A DNA stretch of 64,000 nucleotides from Flavobacteriales bacterium. Lineage in GTDB: Bacteria > Bacteroidota > Bacteroidia > Flavobacteriales_F > PHOS-HE28. The notes under the pieces are model-generated. The model was not told where the DNA came from. It worked only from the letters and a program-made list of their open reading frames with translations, and did not search any database. Every line of letters starts with the position of its first letter. The first letter of the stretch is position 1. Made by a program: the position numbers and the translations under genes. Location of the stretch: positions 496,001 through 560,000 of the forward strand of contig JADIYA010000001.1 of assembly GCA_016705545.1 (NCBI GenBank), written 5' to 3'. Of this stretch, positions 1 to 7,901 are shown one piece after another.

Positions 1-76
1 CCCCGTTTTGCGGGCGCAAAAGTAGGGCTTGCAGGCAGAAGGGCAAATGGGTGTTGCCAACAGGTGTTGAACTTCT

Positions 77-290
77 GGTTGGAGGTTGGAGCCGATGCGC
101 CGGCCATGGCTCGCGGTTGAGAATTGAATATTGCAGGCAACCCACCTGCCTCTGCCTCAGGTTGAGGGTTGGAGGTTGCTGCCGTGATTCAATACCAGCC
201 TTTTCCGGAAGGGAAAAAGTTCACCCCCCCCAACCGGCCTTTCCACCAACCTCAATCTGCATCAGAATCAACCCATAACCTGCATCAACC
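77..290. repeat. Intergenic heptamer repeat block, G-strand then C-strand
   Basis: The 346 bases before ribF hold no convincing gene. They carry GGTTGRN heptamers in register (two copies at 77-90, three at 160-180, one near 115). These are followed by complementary CAACCNN heptamers (231, 247 and 268, plus degenerate copies to about 290). The G-rich half precedes the C-rich half, so a transcript could fold into an imperfect hairpin. A separate small hairpin (TTTTCC-GGAA-GGGAAAA) lies near 200-217. The same element recurs near 1880-1980 and 13894-13955. Confidence 0.55.
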
Positions 291-346
291 GCGAACAAAC
301 CGACCTTCGCACCCGTCGCCTTCGCTTAGGCTGCGGCGAGAGAAAC

Positions 347-1288
347 GTGCAGGTTCACACCGACATCAACGATTTCAAGGGCGTGAAGCGCCCGGTGCTC
401 ACGACGGGCACCTTCGATGGCGTGCATCGCGGGCACAAGGCCATCATCGAGCGGCTTATTGCGCGGGCGAAGAAGGAAGAGGGCGAGAGCGTGCTCTTCA
501 CTTTTCATCCGCACCCTCGCATGGTGCTCTTCCCTGGCGATAGCGACCTGAAACTCCTGAGCACGCAAGAGGAAAAGCGCGCCTTGCTCGCCGCAGCTGG
601 CCTCGACCACTTGCTGGTGGTGCCCTTCAGTCGGCAATTCTCGCGCATGCACGCGCTCGACTATGTGCGCGACGTCCTGGTGGGCGCCATCGGCGCTCGC
701 GCCGTCGTCATCGGCTACGACCACCGCTTCGGCCGCAACCGTGAAGGGGACCTTGTGCTCCTGCGGCAGCTCGGCGAGGCCTACGACATCGACGTGGAAG
801 AGATCCCTGCACAGGAAGTGGACCACGTGAAAGTGAGCAGCACCAAGATCCGTCAGGCACTCCTGGCCGGAGAGGTCGGAGCCGCGAACGATCTGCTGGG
901 TTACCCCTACCCGCTCGCTGGCGTGGTGGTGAAGGGCGATCAGCTCGGACGCACCATCGGTTATCCCACGGCCAACATCGGCGCAACGGATCCTTACAAG
1001 CTCGTCCCCGGCGATGGCGTTTACGCAGTTGAGGTGCACCTGAAGGATGGCGATCGCAAGGGCATGCTCTACATCGGCGAGCGGCCTACCGTGAGCGGTG
1101 GCCTGCAGCGCAACGTGGAGGTGAACATCTTCGGGTTGGACCGCGATCTCTACGGCGAGGCCATCATCGTGCGGTTCATCCACCGCATCCGGGGCGATCA
1201 GCGCTTCGAAAGCATGGAAGCCTTGAAGGACCAACTGCACATCGACAAGCGAATGGCCATGGCGCACTTGAACCTCACCGAAGCATGA
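347..1288 (+). CDS. ribF: Bifunctional riboflavin kinase / FAD synthetase RibF
   Basis: RibF phosphorylates riboflavin to FMN and adenylates FMN to FAD in the cytosol. The N-terminal nucleotidyltransferase half shows the GTFDGVHRGH motif at residues 21-30, an HxGH-like adenylyltransferase signature. The C-terminal kinase half shows GRTIGYPTANI near residues 203-213. The length of 313 aa is normal for the family. The start is a GTG at 347, which gives the usual short lead-in before the first strand. The stop overlaps the next gene's ATG by 4 bases (ATGA), so the two are probably co-transcribed. Confidence 0.96.
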   Translation: MQVHTDINDFKGVKRPVLTTGTFDGVHRGHKAIIERLIARAKKEEGESVLFTFHPHPRMVLFPGDSDLKLLSTQEEKRALLAAAGLDHLLVVPFSRQFSRMHALDYVRDVLVGAIGARAVVIGYDHRFGRNREGDLVLLRQLGEAYDIDVEEIPAQEVDHVKVSSTKIRQALLAGEVGAANDLLGYPYPLAGVVVKGDQLGRTIGYPTANIGATDPYKLVPGDGVYAVEVHLKDGDRKGMLYIGERPTVSGGLQRNVEVNIFGLDRDLYGEAIIVRFIHRIRGDQRFESMEALKDQLHIDKRMAMAHLNLTEA

Positions 1289-1878
1289 GATCCGCCCTGC
1301 TCCTGCTGCTGCTCATCACCTCGCTCATTTCGCAGGGACAATTGCTCACGCAAGCCGCGCTCGACAGCACCCGGACCTATCGCAGCCTTGAACGTGCGCT
1401 GGCGGAACCCGAAAAGGTGTTCAAGCTCGACCTGAGCGGTAAGAAGCTCAAGGCCGTGCCTGAGGACCTGCGCAAGCTGCGTAACCTGAATTCCCTCGAC
1501 CTGAGCGGCAACAAGCTGAAAGAGTTCCCGGAATGGATGGGCGAACTGCAGAGCATGCAGGAGTTCCGGGCCTCGCGCAACAAGCTCAGCGCCTTCCCGG
1601 AGTCCATCTGCAAATGGCGGGCTCTCAAGCGGCTCGACCTGAGCCGCAATGCGCTGCCCGGCGTGCCCAAGTGCATGGGCCAATTGCGGCAGCTCGTCTC
1701 ACTCGACCTCTGGGACAACGACCTCGCGGACTTCCCGAAAGAGCTCGACAAGATGGAGGCGCTCCGCTTCCTCGATCTGCGCGGCATCCAATTCAGTGAA
1801 GAGGAAATGGAAGGCATCCGTGAGCTCTTCCCGCGCACCAAGATCGAATTCAGCCCCAGCTGCAATTGTGGAATGTAG
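1285..1878 (+). CDS. Secreted leucine-rich-repeat protein
   Basis: A 197-aa protein with a clear signal peptide (a run of leucines and isoleucines at residues 4-16). About five leucine-rich repeats of roughly 23 residues follow, from residue 45 to 165, of the form LxxLDLSxNxLxxFPxxx. This is the bacterial SDS22/Ran-like class. It has no enzyme or sorting domain and ends in SPSCNCGM, with two cysteines near the C-terminus. LRRs usually mediate protein binding, and I infer a periplasmic or outer-surface scaffold role. The specific function is unknown. It overlaps ribF by 4 bases and is probably translationally coupled to it. Confidence 0.8.
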   Translation: MRSALLLLLLITSLISQGQLLTQAALDSTRTYRSLERALAEPEKVFKLDLSGKKLKAVPEDLRKLRNLNSLDLSGNKLKEFPEWMGELQSMQEFRASRNKLSAFPESICKWRALKRLDLSRNALPGVPKCMGQLRQLVSLDLWDNDLADFPKELDKMEALRFLDLRGIQFSEEEMEGIRELFPRTKIEFSPSCNCGM

Positions 1879-1879
1879 C

Positions 1880-1978
1880 TCAGGTTGAGTGCAGGGTTGA
1901 TGAGGTTGTGCGTTGAAGGTTGCGAAGGCGCTCAGAACCCACAACCATCCTTCTATCAACCTGCAACCCCCGACCATC
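1880..1978. repeat. Intergenic heptamer repeat block between the LRR gene and pnuC
   Basis: A second copy of the GGTTG...CAACC element. The G-strand half (AGGTTGA, GGGTTGA, AGGTTGT, CGTTGAAGGTTG) runs to about 1925. The C-strand half (CCCACAACC, TCAACCTGCAACCCCC) runs to about 1976. Copies are about 7 bp apart where in register. It fills the whole gap before the GTG start of pnuC and could form a hairpin in the leader RNA. Confidence 0.5.
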
Positions 1979-1981
1979 GAC

Positions 1982-2557
1982 GTGAACTGGAATTGGCTTG
2001 AAGCCCTGGCAGCCGCAGGCAACCTGGCCTATACGGTGCTGATGCTCTATGAGCGCCGCATCGGATGGGCCTTCGGATTCGTTGCGTCGGCGCTGGGGGT
2101 TGCGCTCTTCCTGCATTCACAGGTCTATGCGCAAGCGGCGCTGAGCGCGTACTACATGGCCATGGGCGCCTATGGCTGGTGGTCGTGGGGCCGACACAAT
2201 GGCAAGGAGCTCTCCATCACGCGCAGACCCGCCGAGTTCCACGCCGCCATGATCGTGGGCGGCCTCTTGCTCGCCGGAGCAATCAACTTCCTCCTGCTGC
2301 TGATGCGCGACGCGCAATTCACGGTGCTCGATGGCTTCGCCACGGCCTTCAGCCTGCTGGCCACTTGGATGCTGGCACGCAAGATCCTCGAGAACTGGGC
2401 CTATTGGATTGCGGCCGATCTGGTGGCCATCGTCCTGTACGCGCTGCTAGGGCTGTGGTGGTACGCCGCCCTCTACGCCATTTACGTGGGGCTCTCCATT
2501 GCAGCGCTGATCCGCTGGGGCAAACAGCTCCGGGCCAAGGAGCGCGCAAGCGCTTGA
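1982..2557 (+). CDS. pnuC: PnuC-family nicotinamide riboside/vitamin transporter
   Basis: An inner-membrane transporter of the PnuC family, which moves nicotinamide riboside (related members move thiamine or riboflavin) by facilitated diffusion. About seven hydrophobic segments are visible. Family hallmarks are the Trp-rich MAMGAYGWWSWG stretch, LLATWMLARKILENWAYWI and LYAIYVGLSIAALIRWGKQL. The open frame extends upstream through a TTG into the repeat block. I chose the GTG at 1982 because it starts immediately before the first family-like segment (NWNWLEALA) and gives 191 aa, normal for PnuC. Substrate specificity cannot be read from the sequence, and there is no thiamine or FMN riboswitch in the leader. 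Confidence 0.88.
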   Translation: MNWNWLEALAAAGNLAYTVLMLYERRIGWAFGFVASALGVALFLHSQVYAQAALSAYYMAMGAYGWWSWGRHNGKELSITRRPAEFHAAMIVGGLLLAGAINFLLLLMRDAQFTVLDGFATAFSLLATWMLARKILENWAYWIAADLVAIVLYALLGLWWYAALYAIYVGLSIAALIRWGKQLRAKERASA

Positions 2558-2567
2558 GGCTTGTGGC

Positions 2568-2669
2568 TCACCAAGCGCTTCGCACCGCAACGATCGCGAA
2601 GGCGATGACCAACAGGAAAAGGCAATAGGCGAACGCGTGCGGCGGGGTTCGGCGTAGAAAAGTCTGCAT
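2568..2669 (-). CDS. Possible 33-aa single-span membrane peptide
   Basis: The 300-base gap between pnuC and the YhhN gene has one candidate: a 33-codon minus-strand frame with an ATG start. It has a basic N-terminus (MQTFLRRTPPH) followed by about 17 uninterrupted hydrophobic residues and a short RSAW tail. This is the pattern of bacterial small membrane proteins. It lies antisense between two plus-strand genes, and I recognise no family. Nothing else in the gap looks coding. Confidence 0.25.
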   Translation of the reverse strand: MQTFLRRTPPHAFAYCLFLLVIAFAIVAVRSAW

Positions 2670-2858
2670 GAGCGTATTGTTGGCCGCGAAGCAAGCCCCG
2701 TGATGTGCAGCGAATGCGAAGCCTGCATGAAGCGTTGGTAGCTGTGCCGAATCACACACTCGTCGATACTGTTTGCGCCGGCCCCGTCGGCGCCGTCAGG
2801 GAGAGGGCTAGGTACCAGCGCTGCACCCAGCGCCGCCATTACCTTTCGCGCCTCTTCC

Positions 2859-3590
2859 ATGCGCCTCCTGAAGAACCACTGGGTAAGCGGCCTTCTCTTC
2901 GCTGCAGTCACCCTCGGCGCCATTGTCGGCGAGTGGCGCGGCCAGCATCAGCTCGTTTACGCCTGCAAGCCCCTGATGATGGTGGTGCTGGGCATCTGGT
3001 TCTACCTCAACAGCCGCCGCTACGGCGACCGCTTCACGCTGCTTATCCAGGTCGGACTCTTCTTCTCGCTGCTCGGTGATGCGGCCCTGATGTTCGATCA
3101 CCTCGACCAGTTCTTCTTCCTCATCGGCCTTGGGGCCTTCTTGATCGCGCAGATCTGCTACGCGCTGGGCTTCGCGCAGAACGTGGCCGACGGGGGCAAT
3201 AGCCCCGGCCTGCTCATCGGCATCTTCATCGCTGCAGTGGTACTGGCGTATGGCGCGATCTTCGGCATCGGCTTGCTGCAAAGCGTCGATGACGACGTGC
3301 AGGTTCCCGTGGGCATCTATGCGATCACCATCACTATCATGGGCGCAGGCGCCGCGCTTCGCTTCGGTCGAACATACCTGCCGAGCTTCCTCATGGTGAT
3401 GGCTGGTGCTGCGCTCTTCATCGCCTCGGATAGCATCCTGGCCACGCATCGCTTCGTTCGCGTGATCGATCATGCGCCCTTCAGCGTGATGCTCACCTAC
3501 GCGCTGGGCCAGTACCTGATCGCGCGCGGCTGCCTGCGGCATGTGCTCGACCCGGAGGAAGTGCGCCGCCGCGCCGCGCTCGATACCTGA
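2859..3590 (+). CDS. YhhN/TMEM86 family membrane protein (lysoplasmalogenase-like)
   Basis: A 243-aa polytopic protein with about eight hydrophobic segments. It carries the YhhN/TMEM86 core: KPLMMVVLGIW near the N-terminus, then SLLGDAALMF and FLIGLGAFLIAQICYALGF. The conserved Lys-Pro and the Gly-Asp-Ala motif are the presumed active-site region of lysoplasmalogenases, which cleave the vinyl-ether bond of lysoplasmalogen. Whether this member is catalytic is inferred. It ends convergently, 5 bases from the recG stop. Confidence 0.85.
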   Translation: MRLLKNHWVSGLLFAAVTLGAIVGEWRGQHQLVYACKPLMMVVLGIWFYLNSRRYGDRFTLLIQVGLFFSLLGDAALMFDHLDQFFFLIGLGAFLIAQICYALGFAQNVADGGNSPGLLIGIFIAAVVLAYGAIFGIGLLQSVDDDVQVPVGIYAITITIMGAGAALRFGRTYLPSFLMVMAGAALFIASDSILATHRFVRVIDHAPFSVMLTYALGQYLIARGCLRHVLDPEEVRRRAALDT

Positions 3591-3595
3591 TCCAT

Positions 3596-5695
3596 TCAAC
3601 TGATCCGGCCCCAAGCCACCTGCTGCTTTCGCTCTGCGATGGCGCGTGCGATGGGCGCATGCTGAGGCGCGCTCAGCGCTGGATCGATGTCGAGCACGCG
3701 CTGGGCGGCCTGTCTCGCCTGCTGCAGCAGCTCCTGGTCCTCCACCAGGTCGGCGATCCGCAATTGCGGCAATCCGCTCTGCTGCGTGCCGAGCAGGTCG
3801 CCGGGTCCGCGCAGGCGCAGGTCGGTTTCCGCGATCTGGAAGCCATCGTTGGTGCGCACCATGGTGGAAAGGCGGGTTCTGGCATCGCTGGAGATTCTGT
3901 CGCCGGTCATGAGGATGCAGAAGCTCTGCTCTGCGCCGCGCCCCACGCGCCCGCGCAACTGGTGCAATTGGGAGAGGCCGAAGCGCTCTGCGTTCTCGAT
4001 CACCATCACGCTGGCGTTGGGCACGTCCACGCCCACCTCGATCACCGTGGTGCTCACGAGTATGTTCGTCTCACCCTTCTTGAAGCGCGCCATCTCGTAG
4101 TCCTTGGTCCCCGGATCCATGCGGCCATGGATGATGCCCACCGCGTATCGCGGCAGAGGGAATCGGCGGCTCAGGCTCTCGAAGCCATCGGTCACGTCCT
4201 TCAGGTCGCTCTTCTCGCTCTCTTCGATCAGCGGGTAAACCACGTACACCTGACGGCCCTTCGCGAGTTCTTCTTCCAGGAATCCGAACACGGCATTGCG
4301 CGCGCTGTCGAAGCGGTGCACGGTGCGGATGGGCTTGCGACCGGGCGGCAGCTCATCGATGATGCTCGTATCAAGGTCTCCATAGAGCGTCATGGCCAGG
4401 GTGCGCGGGATGGGCGTCGCGGTCATCACCAGCACATGCGGCGGCACCTCGCTCTTGGCCCAGAGCCGCGCGCGCTGCGCCACACCGAAACGGTGCTGCT
4501 CATCAATCACCACGAGGCCAAGGCGATCGAACACCACACGGTCCTCGAGCAGCGCATGAGTCCCCACGATGATATGCACTTCACCGAGCCGGAGCGCTTG
4601 GAGGACGCTCTTGCGTTCGGCCTGCTTGGTGCTGCCGGTGAGCAGGCGCACCACCACGGGCATGCGCTGCAGCATGCGCGAGAGCGTGGCATGGTGCTGC
4701 TGCGCAAGGATCTCCGTAGGCGCCATCAGCGCGGCCTGGAATCCGTTGTCGAGCGCGATGAGCATGCTGAGCAGCCCCACGAGGGTCTTGCCGCTGCCCA
4801 CATCGCCTTGCAGCAATCGGTTCATCTGCCGGCCGCTGCCCATGTCCTTGCGGATCTCCTTCACCACGCGCTTCTGCGCGCCGGTGAGCTCGAACGGCAG
4901 ATGCTCCGCATAGAATGTCTTGAGCTTCTCGCCCACTTCCGCGAACACATTGCCGCGCACCTGCTGCTGCGTGAGCTGTTTGTTGCGCAGCAGCCCGAGC
5001 TGGATGAAGAAGAGCTCCTCGAACTTCAATCGGGTGCGGGCCAGATCGAGCCGTTGCGCATCCACGGGCGCATGCACCTGGCGATAGGCCTCTTCGCGCG
5101 TGATGCCGCCGAGCCATTGCACCTGCTCCGCGCCAAGCGTCTCGGGCAGCGAGCCGGCGATCTGCGGCAACAGGGCCTTCTGCAGCTTCCAGATGGCGCG
5201 GCTGGTGAGCCCTCTTGCGGCGAGCTTCTCCGTGGTGCGGTAAACCGGTTGCAGTGCGGCCTCGATGCCGCTGTCCCAAACCGAAGCAAGCTCAAGCTCC
5301 GGGTGCGCCATGTTCAGTTTCCCCTTGAAGGCACCGGGCTTGCCGAACACGACGTATTCCTCACCGTGCTTCAGCGATTGCTGCACCCACTTCAGGCCCT
5401 TGAACCAGACCAGCTCCATGCTGCCCGTGTCGTCGCTGAAGGTGGCCGTGATGCGCCGCGCCTGCTTCTCGCCGATCAGTTTCGGCGCAGTGAGGCGGCC
5501 GCGCAGTTGCGCTTGCTGATGCTCATCGGGAGCAGCGGCGATCTCGCGCACCGTGTGGAATCGGCTGCGATCGACGTAACGGAAGGGGAAATGCTGGAGC
5601 AGATCGCCGAAGGTGGCGATGCCCAACTCCTTGCGCAGCAGATCGCCGCGCTGGGGACCAACGCCCTTGAGGTATTCAATCGGACTATCGAGCAT
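3596..5695 (-). CDS. recG: ATP-dependent DNA helicase RecG
   Basis: A branch-migration and fork-reversal helicase of superfamily 2. From the N-terminus it has a wedge/OB region (starting LDSPIEYLKGVGPQR), then the helicase core with Walker A GDVGSGKT and Walker B-type IDEQHRFG. Motif III TATPIPRTLAMT follows, then motifs V-VI (TTVIEVGVDVPNAS, QLRGRVGRG) and the C-terminal TRG/wedge-contact region (TDLRLRGPGDLLGTQQSG). The frame stays open 25 codons further upstream, but the ATG at 5695 matches known RecG N-termini and gives 699 aa, the usual size. It is transcribed divergently from the next gene across 43 bases. Confidence 0.97.
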   Translation of the reverse strand: MLDSPIEYLKGVGPQRGDLLRKELGIATFGDLLQHFPFRYVDRSRFHTVREIAAAPDEHQQAQLRGRLTAPKLIGEKQARRITATFSDDTGSMELVWFKGLKWVQQSLKHGEEYVVFGKPGAFKGKLNMAHPELELASVWDSGIEAALQPVYRTTEKLAARGLTSRAIWKLQKALLPQIAGSLPETLGAEQVQWLGGITREEAYRQVHAPVDAQRLDLARTRLKFEELFFIQLGLLRNKQLTQQQVRGNVFAEVGEKLKTFYAEHLPFELTGAQKRVVKEIRKDMGSGRQMNRLLQGDVGSGKTLVGLLSMLIALDNGFQAALMAPTEILAQQHHATLSRMLQRMPVVVRLLTGSTKQAERKSVLQALRLGEVHIIVGTHALLEDRVVFDRLGLVVIDEQHRFGVAQRARLWAKSEVPPHVLVMTATPIPRTLAMTLYGDLDTSIIDELPPGRKPIRTVHRFDSARNAVFGFLEEELAKGRQVYVVYPLIEESEKSDLKDVTDGFESLSRRFPLPRYAVGIIHGRMDPGTKDYEMARFKKGETNILVSTTVIEVGVDVPNASVMVIENAERFGLSQLHQLRGRVGRGAEQSFCILMTGDRISSDARTRLSTMVRTNDGFQIAETDLRLRGPGDLLGTQQSGLPQLRIADLVEDQELLQQARQAAQRVLDIDPALSAPQHAPIARAIAERKQQVAWGRIS

Positions 5696-5738
5696 CGGCG
5701 ACGGTGGAAAAGTACCGCCCTCCGCTTTCTTTGATGCG

Positions 5739-7160
5739 ATGGCCGCGACCGCAACGAGCACGCACTCCATTTGGAATGAACGGCTGATGGCCGCTCTGCC
5801 CTGGCTCGTGCTCGGCTACCTCGCGCTCTTCGCGTGGCGCTTTGCCGATGAGCGTTTGTACGCCGATAGCGGATACTACCTGGCGCGCGTGGTCAACGAG
5901 GACGCATTCCGCATCGAGCATGGCCGATGGGTGCTGGCCTTTGCGCAAGCGCTGCCACTGATCGGCGCGAAACTGGGTGTTCCGATGAAGGGGCTGATCC
6001 TCCTGCACTCATTCAACAACATCATTTGGATGTGCGGCTGCATGCTGATCACATGGCGCGTACTGCGTGACCGCGATGCCACCGTGGCCATCGCCGCGCT
6101 GCACCTGGTGGGCCTCACGCATGGCTTGCTCTGCCCCATCTTCGAATTGTACTACGGAGCGGATCTGCTCGTGCTCTTCATCGCCGTGCATCGGAGCAAG
6201 GCATTGAATCCGCGCTGGCGCTCACTGGCTCTCTTGCTCCTCGCCGCGCTGGTGGCATCGTGCCATGCCATCGGGTTCATGCTCCTTACCGGGACCCTCA
6301 TCCTGACTCGCGCATGGCAGCGCAAACGCGAGGCCATGCTCTTGTTCACGGTGGTCGCACTCGTGATAACGGCCCGCTTGCTCACCATCTCGGACTACGA
6401 GAAGGACAGCGCCGCATTCGTCTTCAAGGCCCGCGATCCCGCGGTTCTGGCGGCGGTCCTCTCTCCGGCTAATCTCAGCGGCTTGCTCCGCTATGCGGTT
6501 CGCCACTATCCGGACCTCCTCGTATTCGCATCGCTCGCGCTTGCGGGTCTTCTGATCCAGCGCAGGCGTGCCGATGCCTTGCTCTTCATCGGATTCATCC
6601 TTGCTATGCACGCGCTCATCAGCCTGAAGCTCCCGGCGTGGTACCACGACCGCTACCGCGAACAGGTGAACTTCGGAGTGGCTGCATGGGTTGTGCTGGT
6701 GCTCATTTTCCACACTGGGCGAGTTGATCGGACACGCAAATGGGTGACTATCATCCTCTTGCTTGCGGTGATATACCGGATCGCGACTGCAGAGCGCATC
6801 GCGCCGTACTATGCGGCGCGCACGGCTCATATCGAAGCGGCCATCGCCCGTGCACATGCCATGAATGTCAGCAAGGGCATCATCACTGCTGATGCCGATT
6901 TCGCCCCGGAGCATCATGGCATTCGCCTTTTCTGGTCGGTTCCCGTGGAGAGCCTGCTGCTCTCTGCGAAGCAGGGGTCCTCCGCAACGGTATCGTTGAT
7001 CACCACGGAAGACATCGCGCTCGGCGGTCTTCAGGATCACTTGGGCGAGTTCATCTTCCGCCGGTGGGATCTGCTTCCGAGCAGCTGGCTCGATGCGCGA
7101 TGGTTCGTGGCGCCTGAGGGCGAGTATTTGCCTATTCCTGAGAAGGGATCTGCACGATGA
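5739..7160 (+). CDS. Polytopic membrane protein, possibly GT-C glycosyltransferase-like
   Basis: A 473-aa protein with about ten hydrophobic helices and a soluble C-terminal stretch of about 110 residues. An acidic pair early on (FADERLYADSGYYLAR, residues 27-42) sits in the first loop, where GT-C glycosyltransferases have catalytic acids. I cannot assign a family with confidence. The open frame continues upstream across the recG start, and I took the ATG at 5739 because the upstream part is antisense to recG. It resembles the 560-aa gene at 25797-27479 in general build but not in motifs. Confidence 0.7.
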   Translation: MAATATSTHSIWNERLMAALPWLVLGYLALFAWRFADERLYADSGYYLARVVNEDAFRIEHGRWVLAFAQALPLIGAKLGVPMKGLILLHSFNNIIWMCGCMLITWRVLRDRDATVAIAALHLVGLTHGLLCPIFELYYGADLLVLFIAVHRSKALNPRWRSLALLLLAALVASCHAIGFMLLTGTLILTRAWQRKREAMLLFTVVALVITARLLTISDYEKDSAAFVFKARDPAVLAAVLSPANLSGLLRYAVRHYPDLLVFASLALAGLLIQRRRADALLFIGFILAMHALISLKLPAWYHDRYREQVNFGVAAWVVLVLIFHTGRVDRTRKWVTIILLLAVIYRIATAERIAPYYAARTAHIEAAIARAHAMNVSKGIITADADFAPEHHGIRLFWSVPVESLLLSAKQGSSATVSLITTEDIALGGLQDHLGEFIFRRWDLLPSSWLDARWFVAPEGEYLPIPEKGSAR

Positions 7161-7219
7161 GCACCCTGCCGAGACCCTGCCGCTAGGACGCCCACTACCG
7201 TGCGAACGCGCCGCTGGTC

Positions 7220-7249
7220 TTGCGGGAACAGGTTTTCAGCCTACATTCG
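7220..7249 (+). promoter_or_regulatory. Bacteroidota-type promoter of the RRM gene
   Basis: A TTG at 7220-7222 is separated by exactly 19 bases from TACATTCG at 7242-7249. The second box matches the phylum's -7 consensus TAnnTTTG at 7 of 8 positions, and the first matches the -33 TTG. Transcription would start near 7256, giving a leader of about 75 bases with a GC-rich hairpin (CGGCC/GGCCG near 7249-7266). The leader is compatible with the cold-inducible control common for this family. Confidence 0.5.
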
Positions 7250-7331
7250 GCCCGCCCAACGGCCGGGGTGTTCTTTGGCGAGACCTCCACGGCACAGGCG
7301 AAAACGAACAAAAACCCAGTCAGTAGAACTC

Positions 7332-7739
7332 ATGAACATTTACGTCGCCAACGTGCCTTACACTGTTAGGGACCAAGACCTCCGCGAGCTTTTCGAGCCT
7401 TTCGGAGAAGTGACCTCGGCCAAGATCATCATGGATCGCGCTACCAACCGGAGCCGTGGCTTCGGCTTCGTGGAGATGGCCGATGACAACGCTGGCCGCT
7501 CGGCCATCGAAGGCACCAATGGCAAGAATTTCCACGGCCGCGACCTGGTGGTGAACGAGGCTCGTCCTCGCACCGAAGGCGATCGCGGAGGCTTCGGCGG
7601 CAGCCGGGGCGGCGATCGCGGAGGCTACGGCGGTGGCGGTGGTGACCGCGGCGGATACGGCGGCGGCGGCGGACGCGGTGGCGATCGCGGCGGATACCGC
7701 GAGCGCAGCGACCGCGGCGGTTCGCGCGATGATTACTAG
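7332..7739 (+). CDS. RRM-domain RNA-binding protein with Gly/Arg-rich tail
   Basis: A 135-aa protein. Residues 1-80 form one RNA-recognition motif, with RNP2 IYVANV at residues 3-8 and RNP1 RGFGFVEM near residues 40-47. The remaining residues are a Gly-Arg-Asp-Tyr-rich RGG-like tail made of GGDRGGYGGG repeats. Bacterial RRM proteins of this size are RNA chaperones, often cold-induced. The ATG at 7332 starts directly at the RRM first strand, and upstream in-frame codons are not RRM-like. It is monocistronic, with its own promoter upstream and a strong terminator 27 bases downstream. Confidence 0.93.
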   Translation: MNIYVANVPYTVRDQDLRELFEPFGEVTSAKIIMDRATNRSRGFGFVEMADDNAGRSAIEGTNGKNFHGRDLVVNEARPRTEGDRGGFGGSRGGDRGGYGGGGGDRGGYGGGGGRGGDRGGYRERSDRGGSRDDY

Positions 7740-7766
7740 GCCTTAGCGCCATACCCAGAAGAACGA

Positions 7767-7804
7767 GGGGCCGTCTCATGCGAGGCGGCCCCTTCCTTTT
7801 TCTT
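7767..7804 (+). terminator. Rho-independent terminator after the RRM gene
   Basis: An 11-bp stem (GGGGCCGTCTC with GAGGCGGCCCC, one G-U pair) with a 4-base loop ATGC, followed by TTCCTTTTTCTT. Confidence 0.9.
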
Positions 7805-7901
7805 GCTGGTACGTGAAAACATGTTGATCGATCAACCCCTTCAAGCCGCTGCGCATCCCAGACCGTTTCCTCCGCAGTCCATCTCGGTACTTTCGCCAGC
7901 C

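Noticed and set aside
1..346. Two small plus-strand frames (51-278 and 169-543)
   Set aside because: They run through heptamer repeats and into ribF in another frame, with Pro/Arg-rich products. No support as genes.
326..1267. A 313-aa minus-strand frame opposite ribF
   Set aside because: Shadow of ribF in the complementary frame. No motif of its own.
1879..1981. Riboswitch (TPP, FMN or NAD type) upstream of pnuC
   Set aside because: No conserved core such as the TPP CTGAGA box. The gap is filled by heptamer repeats.
3659..5734. A 691-aa plus-strand frame opposite recG
   Set aside because: It is the exact antisense of a clear recG and its composition (His, Leu, Ala, Glu repeats) resembles no protein.
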